This document shows, in pieces, positions 1 through 6,091 of a stretch of 9,449 nucleotides of DNA. How positions within the stretch are numbered: the first letter of the stretch is position 1; every line of letters starts with the position of its first letter. A model generated the notes under the pieces. That model ran no database searches and was not told the DNA's origin. It worked only from the letters and a program-made list of their open reading frames with translations. The position numbers and the translations under genes are program-made. Source of the stretch: Rhodobiaceae bacterium (GTDB taxonomy: Bacteria > Pseudomonadota > Alphaproteobacteria > Parvibaculales > Parvibaculaceae); NCBI GenBank assembly GCA_002746275.1, contig NVWR01000005.1, forward strand, positions 172,397 through 181,845. Reading direction: 5' to 3'.

Positions 1-411
1 GGGTCCTCGGCTTTTCCTGTGCTGAGCCCGGCGCTGTTGGCAAAGGGACCGCCCCTGAAGAGCCCCGGCGACCTCGCGCGCTACACGCTCATCCATGAAG
101 AGGATACAGAAGATTGGGCCGCTTGGTTTGCCGCCGCTGGGGCACCACAGGTCACAGACCTTCGGGGCCCGATCTTTGATGATGCGCACTTGACGCTGGA
201 AGCTGCGACCTCCGGCCAGGGTGTGGCACTTGCCGATCAGGCATTGGCGACGGCCGCCCTTGCAGACGGACGTCTGGTGCGCCCGTTTGAGCAGACGCTG
301 GAGATCGCAACCGCCTACTACGTCGTGCATCCCCATGGGCGACCCTTGCGCCATGAAGCAGACGCCTTTCGGCTCTGGTTATTGGAGGAAGCGGAGGCAA
401 CCCCGTCATAA
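1..411 (+). CDS. LysR-family transcriptional regulator, GcvA-like, C-terminal part
   Basis: The frame is open from the first base and ends at TAA, giving 136 residues. This is the second half of the effector-binding domain of a LysR-type regulator of about 300 residues; the N-terminal helix-turn-helix lies outside the window. The visible start (FPVLSPALLAKGPPLKSPGDL, then YTLIHEED) matches the part of GcvA-like proteins that reads 'P-V-x-SP-L-L…L-x-x-P-x-D-L-x-x-x-T-L-L-H'. It is followed by the usual tryptophan-rich stretch (EDWAAWFAAAGAP) and by 'AxxGQGVALADQALA', the conserved loop before the last helix. Known for the family: such proteins activate or repress a nearby operon in response to a small molecule. 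The target cannot be deduced because the upstream side is missing. The gene converges on the NnrU-family gene with a 23-base gap. The family call is firm; the subgroup is less so. Confidence 0.85.
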   Translation, partial: GSSAFPVLSPALLAKGPPLKSPGDLARYTLIHEEDTEDWAAWFAAAGAPQVTDLRGPIFDDAHLTLEAATSGQGVALADQALATAALADGRLVRPFEQTLEIATAYYVVHPHGRPLRHEADAFRLWLLEEAEATPS

Positions 412-426
412 ACCTCACGCGAGAAA

Positions 427-446
427 GCCGGTCCTCAAGTGCCGGC
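427..446 (-). terminator. possible weak terminator hairpin at the 3' end of the NnrU-family gene
   Basis: On the minus strand GCCGG and CCGGC form a 5-base-pair stem with a 10-base loop that contains the stop codon, followed by TTTCTC. The stem is short and the T tract is poor, so this is only a candidate. It sits between two convergent genes, where a terminator would be expected. Confidence 0.3.
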
Positions 447-1145
447 AAAGGGGCTTACCGCAAACATCCATTCATGCGATACCAAGAGCGCTCCCCAAAC
501 AATCAGCGCCGCAGCGATGCGCCACCAGCCAAGCTTGGACAAAGAGAAATGCGCCTGACCACGAACAAGGGCCGCAAACGGAATGTTGGAAGAAGCGGCC
601 GCATAGGCGTTCCATTTTTCACCCAACGCACGTTTGCGTTTGGCATCAATGGAAAAAGTTCCCAGCAGGGAGACGACAAAAAAGGTTCCAAAGAAAATCT
701 GACTGGCGAGGTCACCATTGGTGACCAGATGAAAGGCGGACCAGATGACGACGCCCCAAAGGAATGGATGACGTGTGATGGCGTGAATACCTTTGACCAG
801 ACTTGCCGGATCGTCCGACTGGCTCACAGCAACATCCCCGCCCGCACCGCTTGGGCCCGGTGAAGTCAGTCCCGCGACAGCAAAAAAAGTCGCGACGAGA
901 AGGATGATCCCACCGCCTTGCAAAACGCCTGCAGGCGCTTGCCAATAGATCACGTTGTCCGCGGAGATCACACCGGCATTGAAACTGATGGAAAGCCAGA
1001 CGATGGCGCCAATTGAGGTGAGAGAAAAGATCGCCATATAAATTTTCTCGCCAAGGGTGGTCACCAGGGCGTCGCGCAGGCGTGTGCCTGACACAAGAAT
1101 ATGAATGGCAAAAAACAGGGTCGCGGCCGCAATGAGTTGGGTCAT
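435..1145 (-). CDS. NnrU-family integral membrane protein
   Basis: A 236-residue membrane protein of the NnrU family. The start chosen is the ATG at 1145, because a strong ribosome binding site (GGAGGAGG) ends a few bases upstream of it; a longer form from 1169 would pass through that site. Hydrophobic segments are visible at about residues 3-20, 36-54, 75-93, 128-142, 150-166 and 207-223. The motif ITRHPFLWG (residues 123-131) is the conserved 'R-H-P-x-x-W/G' loop of NnrU and of distantly related membrane methyltransferases of the isoprenylcysteine type. In Rhodobacter sphaeroides NnrU is linked to nitric oxide and nitrite metabolism, but most homologues have no proven role. No nitrite or nitric oxide reductase gene is visible here, so a denitrification role is not supported by context. 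It lies 128 bases downstream of grpE on the same strand and may have its own promoter. Confidence 0.9.
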   Translation of the reverse strand: MTQLIAAATLFFAIHILVSGTRLRDALVTTLGEKIYMAIFSLTSIGAIVWLSISFNAGVISADNVIYWQAPAGVLQGGGIILLVATFFAVAGLTSPGPSGAGGDVAVSQSDDPASLVKGIHAITRHPFLWGVVIWSAFHLVTNGDLASQIFFGTFFVVSLLGTFSIDAKRKRALGEKWNAYAAASSNIPFAALVRGQAHFSLSKLGWWRIAAALIVWGALLVSHEWMFAVSPFAGT

Positions 1146-1273
1146 GTTTTCCTCCTCCACAAGAACCAAGCAGTCTTCAGCTTAGTCAGGAGAAGAGGCG
1201 CCCACCAGCACGATGAGAGAACCTGCAGCGCACACGCCCTGTTCAAGAACGATCAGCGATGAGAATGATGGTC
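1146..1273. other. short intergenic region between grpE and the NnrU-family gene
   Basis: This 128-base stretch holds no gene. An 8-base direct repeat CGATGAGA occurs at 1211-1218 and 1257-1264. The only clear functional element is the strong ribosome binding site of the NnrU-family gene next to 1145. I see no intrinsic terminator with a T run after grpE and no convincing promoter. Confidence 0.5.
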
Positions 1274-1987
1274 TCAGGCGGTGGTATCGACCGACCCGCC
1301 GGGAGGAGGGGTACCGGCAGCGGGGCTGTCGCCAGCTTTTGCAATGCCAACTTTGGCGGCGCGCAACAACCGGTCCGCAATCATGTAGCCAATATCGACC
1401 ACCTGAACGATCGTCCCGGCAGGCTGGCCTGATCCGGGCACCTCAAACAGAGCTTCGTGCAGATTGGCGTCGAACTTTTCGCCCACCGCTGGATTGAGAG
1501 CCACAATGCCGTTTTGTTCGAAGGCGGACAGAAGGGCGCGTTCCGTAATCTCAACGCCTTCCAGAATTGATTTCACCACATCGTCGGAGCCATCTTTGCG
1601 ATCGGCTGGAACGGATTCAATCGCGCGGCGCATGCTGTCAGCGACGGGGAGCACGGCGCGGGCGAAATTAGCGATGCTATACTTTGAGACGTCTACCTTC
1701 TCCCGCTCGGAGCGCCGCCGGATATTTTCCACTTCTGCGGCAGCGCGCAGCACCCGGTCTTTAAGCTCGGCGTTTTCAGCAACAAGAGCAGCCATCGCAT
1801 CGGCGATTTTTTCTTCTTCCGAGCGGCTATCTTTTGCTTCTGTTTCGGCAGCGCTGTCATCGTTCGCAGCGGCAGCTTTGGCAAGCAAATCATTGGCCTG
1901 CGCCTCCAGGTCCTTCGGATTGGAAGCAGTGGGGCTGGAAGCGTCAGAAGTAGGCTCAGTGTTTTCGGGCTTGTCTTGGTCGCTCAT
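1274..1987 (-). CDS. grpE: GrpE, nucleotide exchange factor of DnaK
   Basis: A 237-residue cytoplasmic co-chaperone that releases ADP from DnaK and so resets the DnaK-DnaJ folding cycle; GrpE acts as a dimer and as a heat sensor. The N-terminal 55 residues are acidic, low-complexity and probably disordered. A long helix/coiled coil follows (about residues 57-125, with ENAELKDRVLRAAAEVENIRRR-type heptads). Then comes the four-helix bundle, and the beta domain carries FDANLHEAL (172-180) and the GrpE signature VVDIGYMIADRLLRAAK (196-212). The C-terminal tail is Ala/Pro/Gly-rich. The ATG at 1987 has AAGGAA seven bases upstream. It lies 150 bases downstream of hrcA on the same strand, probably co-transcribed with it, with two hairpins in the spacer. 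dnaK and dnaJ are not in the window. Length and motifs are normal for alphaproteobacteria. Confidence 0.97.
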   Translation of the reverse strand: MSDQDKPENTEPTSDASSPTASNPKDLEAQANDLLAKAAAANDDSAAETEAKDSRSEEEKIADAMAALVAENAELKDRVLRAAAEVENIRRRSEREKVDVSKYSIANFARAVLPVADSMRRAIESVPADRKDGSDDVVKSILEGVEITERALLSAFEQNGIVALNPAVGEKFDANLHEALFEVPGSGQPAGTIVQVVDIGYMIADRLLRAAKVGIAKAGDSPAAGTPPPGGSVDTTA

Positions 1988-2004
1988 AACTCAATTCCTT
2001 GGGT

Positions 2005-2031
2005 GCCCCAGACCGAAATGTCGGGTGGGGC
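2005..2031 (-). promoter_or_regulatory. stable hairpin just upstream of the grpE ribosome binding site
   Basis: Read on the minus strand the sequence is GCCCCA-C-CCGA-CATT-TCGG-TC-TGGGGC. It forms a 6-base-pair outer stem, a small internal loop, a 4-base-pair inner stem and a CATT tetraloop. The 3' arm ends four bases before the AAGGAA ribosome binding site of grpE. There is no T run after it, so it is not a standard terminator. A role in mRNA stability, processing or translation control of grpE is inference. Confidence 0.5.
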
Positions 2032-2046
2032 TTCAGGTCGGTACAC

Positions 2047-2086
2047 ACAGACCCCTATTGTATATCGGGCTACATATCGGGTCTGT
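2047..2086 (-). repeat. 40-base inverted repeat / long hairpin in the hrcA-grpE spacer
   Basis: The arms ACAGACCC and GGGTCTGT match perfectly over 8 bases. Inside them, after a symmetric 4-by-4 internal loop (GATA opposite ATAG), TGTA and TACA form a second 4-base-pair stem around an 8-base loop. The element also contains the direct repeat CCCGATAT, twice with a 12-base period (2074-2081 and 2062-2069). It could be an RNA hairpin or a DNA operator; the sequence does not decide. Confidence 0.5.
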
Positions 2087-2102
2087 CGCAAAATTATTCG
2101 AG
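2074..2102 (-). promoter_or_regulatory. possible heat-shock (sigma-32-like) promoter for grpE
   Basis: On the minus strand CTCGAA (2097-2102) lies 15 bases before CCCGATAT (2074-2081). This resembles the general sigma-32 pattern CTTGAA with a C-rich '-10' of the CCCATxT kind, with mismatches in both boxes. It would give grpE a heat-inducible start independent of the hrcA promoter. The match is imperfect and it overlaps the inverted repeat, so it is a weak call. Confidence 0.25.
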
Positions 2103-2137
2103 CGACAAATGACTGCTTGTGCGGTTGAAGTCAACTC

Positions 2138-3229
2138 TCAGCGCAGCAACCGCCCAACCACCTTCGCCGTATAGTCCACCATCGGGATAATCCGCGCGTA
2201 ATTGAGCCGGGTCGGGCCGATCACCCCAAGCACACCCACCACACGGCGGCTTTCGTCCATAAAGGGGCTGACAATGACCGAGGATCCCGACAGCGCAAAA
2301 TGTTGGTTCTCCGAGCCGATAAACAGGCGCACGCCTTCGGCTTCTTCGGCGAGCCCCAACAGCTGAACCAGGTCAGCCTTGTTTTCCAGCTCTTGAAACA
2401 ACAACCGGATCTGCTCGAGATCTTCCATTGCGCTGACATCTTCCAGCAGGCGCGATTGGCCGCTGACGATGAGAGAGCGCTGGAGCAGGTCGTCGGCAGC
2501 CTTGTCGCTCTGGTTTTTCTGATCGCCGGACCAGACCGCAAGCCCGGCTTCGACCACCCGCTGGGTCAGGGTAGACAGTTCGGCTTTGCGGCTGTCGATT
2601 TCCTCCTGAATGATTTGGCGCGCCGCCAGCATGGTGCGACCGCGCAGGCGGGCGTTCAGGAAATTCGTGGCCTCAACCAGTGCCGACGGTGTCAGGCCGC
2701 GCGGCACATCAATCATGCGGTTTTCAACGGACTCATCCTCAGACACCAGCACCACCAGCGCCCGACCGCTATCAACAGCGACAAATTCAATATGTTTAAG
2801 GGGTTGGTCGGCTTTGGGTGCCAGCACCAGCCCGGCACAGCGAGAGAGCCCCGACAGCAATTGTGAGGCATCCTTCAGCACCTCTTCCACACTGTTGGCT
2901 TTGCTGGAGCGGGCGACCTGGCTCTCAATCGTGCGTCGTTCCTCAGTGGTGAGATCGCCGACCTCAAGCAACCCGTCCACAAACAGCCGAAGCCCGGCAT
3001 CGGTGGGCAGCCGCCCAGCACTGGTATGGGGCGCGGCCAACAGGCCCAGCGCCTCCAGGTCAGACATGACATTGCGGACGGTGGCGGCTGAGAGCGTTAT
3101 CGGCAGGTTTTGCGACAAAAAGCGCGAGCCAACAGGCTCCCCGGTTTCCAGATAGGTTTCGACCACGCGGCGAAAAATCTCGCGGGAACGCTCGTTTAAG
3201 TCCTTCACAGCCGGCATCGAAAAACCCAT
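2138..3229 (-). CDS. hrcA: HrcA, heat-inducible transcription repressor
   Basis: A 363-residue repressor that, in bacteria that have it, binds the CIRCE operator (TTAGCACTC-N9-GAGTGCTAA) in front of groESL or dnaK operons and needs GroEL to stay folded. The N-terminal winged helix spans about residues 9-80: LNERSREIFRRVVETYLETG, the 'EPVGSR' turn, the recognition region SAATVRNVMSDLEALGLL, and the family signature PHTSAGRLPTDAGLR (67-81). A GAF-like dimerisation/sensor domain fills the rest. It ends with the conserved pattern SVIVSPFMDESRRVVGVLGVIGPTRLNYARIIPMVDYTA. I chose the ATG at 3229. The upstream possible start at 3271 would lie inside or upstream of the best promoter match, and family proteins begin close to LNERS. 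The ATG at 3217 is also possible; neither has a strong ribosome binding site. It is divergent from rph and upstream of grpE. Confidence 0.96.
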   Translation of the reverse strand: MGFSMPAVKDLNERSREIFRRVVETYLETGEPVGSRFLSQNLPITLSAATVRNVMSDLEALGLLAAPHTSAGRLPTDAGLRLFVDGLLEVGDLTTEERRTIESQVARSSKANSVEEVLKDASQLLSGLSRCAGLVLAPKADQPLKHIEFVAVDSGRALVVLVSEDESVENRMIDVPRGLTPSALVEATNFLNARLRGRTMLAARQIIQEEIDSRKAELSTLTQRVVEAGLAVWSGDQKNQSDKAADDLLQRSLIVSGQSRLLEDVSAMEDLEQIRLLFQELENKADLVQLLGLAEEAEGVRLFIGSENQHFALSGSSVIVSPFMDESRRVVGVLGVIGPTRLNYARIIPMVDYTAKVVGRLLR

Positions 3230-3250
3230 CACACAAGGATAAAGAGGCAA

Positions 3251-3279
3251 TATATAGCGCTCACACACCAAAACCCCAA
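3251..3279 (-). promoter_or_regulatory. probable promoter of hrcA-grpE
   Basis: On the minus strand TTGGGG (3274-3279) and TATATA (3251-3256) are separated by exactly 17 bases, a housekeeping-type arrangement. The same site read as CTTGGG-N17-CTATAT could also fit a heat-shock sigma factor. Transcription would begin some 15 bases before the ATG at 3229, giving a very short leader. This supports the 3229 start over 3271. Confidence 0.5.
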
Positions 3280-3289
3280 GCGGGAGCGC
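3257..3289. repeat. inverted repeat over the hrcA promoter
   Basis: GCGCTC (3257-3262) and GAGCGC (3284-3289) are perfect 6-base inverted arms with a 21-base spacer. They bracket the -35 and spacer region of the putative hrcA promoter. The arms recall the GCACTC core of CIRCE, but the spacer is 21 instead of 9 and the outer bases do not match. This is not a CIRCE site by sequence. It may be an operator or chance. Confidence 0.3.
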
Positions 3290-3362
3290 AAAAAATGCCT
3301 CTCATGGGCCGCCTAAGCATGTTGCGCCGGGCCCTCTTCACGCGGTAAGACCGGCCCACGAA

Positions 3363-3372
3363 ATCACGTGAT
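3363..3372. repeat. 10-base perfect palindrome upstream of rph
   Basis: ATCACGTGAT is a perfect 10-base palindrome 51 bases before the rph start codon. GGGCC/GGCCC arms also occur around 3340-3357. A regulator site is possible, but no factor can be named. Confidence 0.3.
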
Positions 3373-3423
3373 CCAGGGCTTGTGCCCGCCGGTCGCATCC
3401 TTTTGCCTGAAATGAGGTCTCTT

Positions 3424-4146
3424 GTGAGTATTACCCGCCCGTCTGGCCGCGCCCTTAACCAAATGCGAGACGTCAGTTTTGAGCCTGGTTTTTCAAAAAA
3501 CGCCGAAGGCTCCTGTCTTGTGCGCTTTGGCGACACCCACGTCCTGTGCACGGCCTCTTTGGAAGAGCGCGTGCCGCCATGGCTGCGCGGCGGCGGCAAG
3601 GGCTGGGTAACGGCGGAATACGGCATGTTACCCCGCTCCACCAACGAGCGCATGCGTCGCGAGGCAGCTGCGGGCAAGCAGTCTGGCCGGACCCAGGAAA
3701 TCCAGCGCCTGATCGGTCGCTCCCTGCGGGCCGTGGTGAACATGAAGGCTCTGGGCGAGCGTCAGATCACCGTCGACTGCGATGTCTTGCAGGCAGATGG
3801 CGGCACCCGCACCGCCTCCATCACCGGTGCCTGGATTGCTCTGCACCAGTGCTTTGAATGGATGCGTGAGCGCAACATGATCGACATCTCGCCGTTGATC
3901 GACCATGTCGCCGCCATTTCATGTGGCATCTATCAAGGCGTTCCGGTGAGCGATCTGGATTATGCGGAAGACAGCACAGCCGACACGGACGCGAACTTTG
4001 TGCTCACCGGCACCGGCGGCATTGTTGAAATTCAGGCCACCGCCGAAGGAACGCCTTTCTCGGAAGAGCACTTCCTCGAATTGTTGGCTCTGGCCAAAGG
4101 GTCATGCGCTGAATTGGTTGAGATGCAAAAGCAGGCGGTTCGGTGA
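3424..4146 (+). CDS. rph: RNase PH, 3' tRNA-processing phosphorolytic exoribonuclease
   Basis: A 240-residue enzyme that uses phosphate to remove nucleotides after the CCA end of tRNA precursors; it works as a hexamer in the cytoplasm. The start is GTG at 3424, with GAGG six bases upstream. This gives the usual N-terminus ([11 protein letters not shown]…EPGF) and a length close to the 238 residues of the E. coli protein; a longer frame back to 3382 has no support. Visible family parts are [19 protein letters not shown] (27-45), the [17 protein letters not shown] block (64-80), [18 protein letters not shown], and the phosphate-binding GTR within [13 protein letters not shown] (125-137). The acidic [13 protein letters not shown] segment is also present, which carries the metal-binding aspartates. 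The stop overlaps the rdgB start by four bases. It is the first gene of rph-rdgB-hemW and is divergent from hrcA. Confidence 0.97.
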   Translation: MSITRPSGRALNQMRDVSFEPGFSKNAEGSCLVRFGDTHVLCTASLEERVPPWLRGGGKGWVTAEYGMLPRSTNERMRREAAAGKQSGRTQEIQRLIGRSLRAVVNMKALGERQITVDCDVLQADGGTRTASITGAWIALHQCFEWMRERNMIDISPLIDHVAAISCGIYQGVPVSDLDYAEDSTADTDANFVLTGTGGIVEIQATAEGTPFSEEHFLELLALAKGSCAELVEMQKQAVR

Positions 4147-4754
4147 CGGGGCGTTCGCTCAAAAACCAAAAGCTCGTGGTCGCCAGCCACAACCCGGGAA
4201 AGGTGCGCGAAATTTCAGCGCTGATGGCACCCTTTGGCATTGAGACCGTGTCGGCGGGAGACCTTGGATTGCCGGAGCCCGAAGAAACCGGCACCACCTT
4301 CCGGGCTAACGCGGAGCTGAAAGCACGCGCTGCGGCGTTGGCCTCGGGTCTTGTGGCCCTCGCCGACGATAGTGGTCTTTGTGTTGCTGCTCTGGGCGGG
4401 GACCCCGGCATTTACTCCGCCCGCTGGGCAGGCGAGGCCAAAGATTTTGGTCATGCGATGGAGCAGGTTGAACACGCCATGCAGGCATCGGGCACCACGG
4501 ACCGGTCTGCCGCTTTCATCTGTGGTCTGGCTTTGGTCTGGCCGGATGAGGGTGGTCTCGACTATTTCGAAGGCACAGTCGAAGGCACGTTGGTTTGGCC
4601 ACCGCGGGGCGAGCATGGCTTTGGCTATGACCCGGTTTTTGTGGCCAACGGTTACGACATCACTTTTGGTGAGATGGACCCGGATGCAAAGCATAGCATT
4701 TCGCATCGCGCGCATGCCTTCCGGCAATTGACCGATGCCCTCCTCACGTCCTGA
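4143..4754 (+). CDS. rdgB: RdgB/HAM1 inosine/xanthosine triphosphate pyrophosphatase
   Basis: A 203-residue cytoplasmic housecleaning enzyme. It hydrolyses ITP, dITP and XTP to the monophosphate and pyrophosphate, keeping deaminated purines out of DNA and RNA. All family motifs are present: SHNPGK (15-20, nucleotide binding), [15 protein letters not shown] (51-65), [24 protein letters not shown] (74-97, with the catalytic aspartates), GFGYDPVF (159-166) and [10 protein letters not shown] (187-196). The start is the GTG at 4143, whose GTGA overlaps the rph stop by four bases, a classic sign of translational coupling. Its 3' end overlaps hemW by 20 bases. Length and composition are normal for the family. 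Confidence 0.97.
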   Translation: MTGRSLKNQKLVVASHNPGKVREISALMAPFGIETVSAGDLGLPEPEETGTTFRANAELKARAAALASGLVALADDSGLCVAALGGDPGIYSARWAGEAKDFGHAMEQVEHAMQASGTTDRSAAFICGLALVWPDEGGLDYFEGTVEGTLVWPPRGEHGFGYDPVFVANGYDITFGEMDPDAKHSISHRAHAFRQLTDALLTS

Positions 4755-5931
4755 ACGCACCCACCCGACAGGCCCCGGCACAGCGCCCGGCTTTGGCGTT
4801 TATGTGCACTGGCCGTTCTGTCAGGCCAAGTGCCCCTATTGCGATTTCAATTCCCACGTCGTGCGCGGCGTCGATCAGGCCCGCTACGCGGCAGCGCTAG
4901 TGTGTGAACTGGAATACATGAGCGAGGCGTGCGACCCGCAACTTCTCACCAGCGTGTTTTTCGGGGGCGGCACACCGTCTCTGATGGAACCCAAAACCGT
5001 CGAGACAATACTGAGTGCAATTGATCGCCTGTGGGGCCTGAACCAGGGTGTGGAAATCTCTCTGGAGGCGAACCCCACCAGCGTGGAAGCGGACAATTTC
5101 AAAGCCTATGCAACACTCGGCATCAACCGCGTGTCCCTGGGCGTGCAGGCGATGAACGATAAAGACCTAAAATTTCTGGGTCGTTTGCACACCGCCGACG
5201 AAGCGCTGAAAGCCATCGATCTGGCACGCACTCATTTTCCGCGCCTGTCGTTCGATCTCATCTATGCCCGTCCCGGACAGACCGTGGAGGCCTGGCAGGC
5301 GGAACTGACCCGGGCGATTGACTTCGCTGTGGATCATCTCTCGCTCTACCAATTGACGATTGAAGAGGGCACGCCGTTTTTCGATTTGCACGCGCGCGGC
5401 TCGTTTGCGATCCCCCAGGAAGAAGAAGCCGCCGCACTTTATGAGGCCACACAATCCCTGTGTGCAGACGCGGGGCTCGCGGCCTACGAAGTTTCCAACC
5501 ATGCCAAGGCAGGCGCTGAGTGTCGGCACAATCTCACCTATTGGCGCTATGGCGACTATGTAGGTGTTGGTCCGGGAGCCCATGGGCGTCTGGGTGGGCG
5601 TGCGGGAGCGCGAGCCACAAAGCGGGCAACGGTGAGCGAGCACATGCCGACCAAATGGCTGGCACTGGTGGAAGCCCAAGGTCATGGGCTGATTGAACAA
5701 GAGACAATCTCCGCTGAAAATGCCTCCGAAGAAATGCTGCTGATGGGATTGCGGCTGAGCGAAGGAATTTCGTTGAGCCGTTTTGAAGAAATCAGTTCAC
5801 GGAAAATAGACCCAGACCGACTGACCTTCTTTGCCAAGAAAAATCTGGTAACGGTCACGGGAGACCGGCTGGTAGCAACAGCCTCAGGTCGCCTTGTCCT
5901 GAACCGGCTCCTCTCTGAAATTCTCGCCTGA
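4735..5931 (+). CDS. hemW: HemW, radical SAM haem chaperone (formerly HemN-like)
   Basis: A 398-residue radical-SAM protein. The [4Fe-4S] motif is C29-x3-C33-x2-C36 in [17 protein letters not shown]. The residue two places after the last cysteine is Phe, as in HemW; true coproporphyrinogen oxidase HemN has a fourth cysteine there. Other matches are the SAM-binding GGGTP (77-81), [10 protein letters not shown] (107-116), NRVSLGVQ (131-138), and the haem-associated block [21 protein letters not shown] (263-283). A C-terminal HemN_C-like wing follows. HemW homologues bind haem and are proposed to insert it into respiratory enzymes; they lack proven coproporphyrinogen oxidase activity. The start at 4735 lies inside rdgB (20-base overlap), with no strong ribosome binding site, so coupling is likely. 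No terminator is visible after the stop. Confidence 0.94.
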   Translation: MPSSRPERTHPTGPGTAPGFGVYVHWPFCQAKCPYCDFNSHVVRGVDQARYAAALVCELEYMSEACDPQLLTSVFFGGGTPSLMEPKTVETILSAIDRLWGLNQGVEISLEANPTSVEADNFKAYATLGINRVSLGVQAMNDKDLKFLGRLHTADEALKAIDLARTHFPRLSFDLIYARPGQTVEAWQAELTRAIDFAVDHLSLYQLTIEEGTPFFDLHARGSFAIPQEEEAAALYEATQSLCADAGLAAYEVSNHAKAGAECRHNLTYWRYGDYVGVGPGAHGRLGGRAGARATKRATVSEHMPTKWLALVEAQGHGLIEQETISAENASEEMLLMGLRLSEGISLSRFEEISSRKIDPDRLTFFAKKNLVTVTGDRLVATASGRLVLNRLLSEILA

Positions 5932-6091
5932 GATTTTTGCCGCAACGGCCCACCCCGATTGTCCGAGACTTCTATCGCAATTTTTCTGCAACACAATGAT
6001 GTAGCGCAATTGCTCAATGACGTTTTTGTCATACGGATAGATCACGACACGGAAGTGGATTTCTCCTCTCGCCATCTCAGGGAGCTTGAAA
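5932..6091. other. gap between hemW and the ThDP enzyme gene
   Basis: This 160-base non-coding gap holds a palindrome GCAATTGC (6006-6013), the inverted repeat ATGAC-N6-GTCAT (6017-6032), and the ribosome binding site AGGGAG (6079-6084). A -35-like TTGCTC occurs at 6010-6015, but I see no good -10 at the right distance. The short GCCG-CAA-CGGC hairpin at 5939-5949 is not followed by T residues, so it is not a terminator for hemW. Confidence 0.4.
6017..6032. repeat. 16-base inverted repeat, candidate operator of the ThDP enzyme gene
   Basis: ATGAC and GTCAT are perfect 5-base arms around six bases, GTTTTT. The site is 60 bases upstream of the ATG at 6092, a sensible position for a dimeric regulator. 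The arms are short, so a chance match cannot be excluded. Confidence 0.3.

Noticed and set aside
2005..2031. Intrinsic terminator between hrcA and grpE
   Set aside because: The hairpin is strong but is followed by ACCCAAGGAATT on the minus strand, with no T run, and leads straight into the grpE ribosome binding site.
1464..2174. Long serine/alanine-rich open frame on the + strand opposite grpE
   Set aside because: It is the antisense shadow of grpE, is low in complexity, matches no family I know, and the opposite strand has clear GrpE motifs.
3257..3289. CIRCE operator in front of hrcA
   Set aside because: The arms only resemble the inner core, the spacer is 21 instead of 9 bases, and the outer bases do not match.
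4215..4781. Open frame on the minus strand opposite rdgB
   Set aside because: It is antisense to a gene with every RdgB motif, and no family resemblance is seen.
5167..5700. Open frame on the minus strand inside hemW
   Set aside because: It is fully covered by well-conserved HemW coding sequence and has no recognisable domain.
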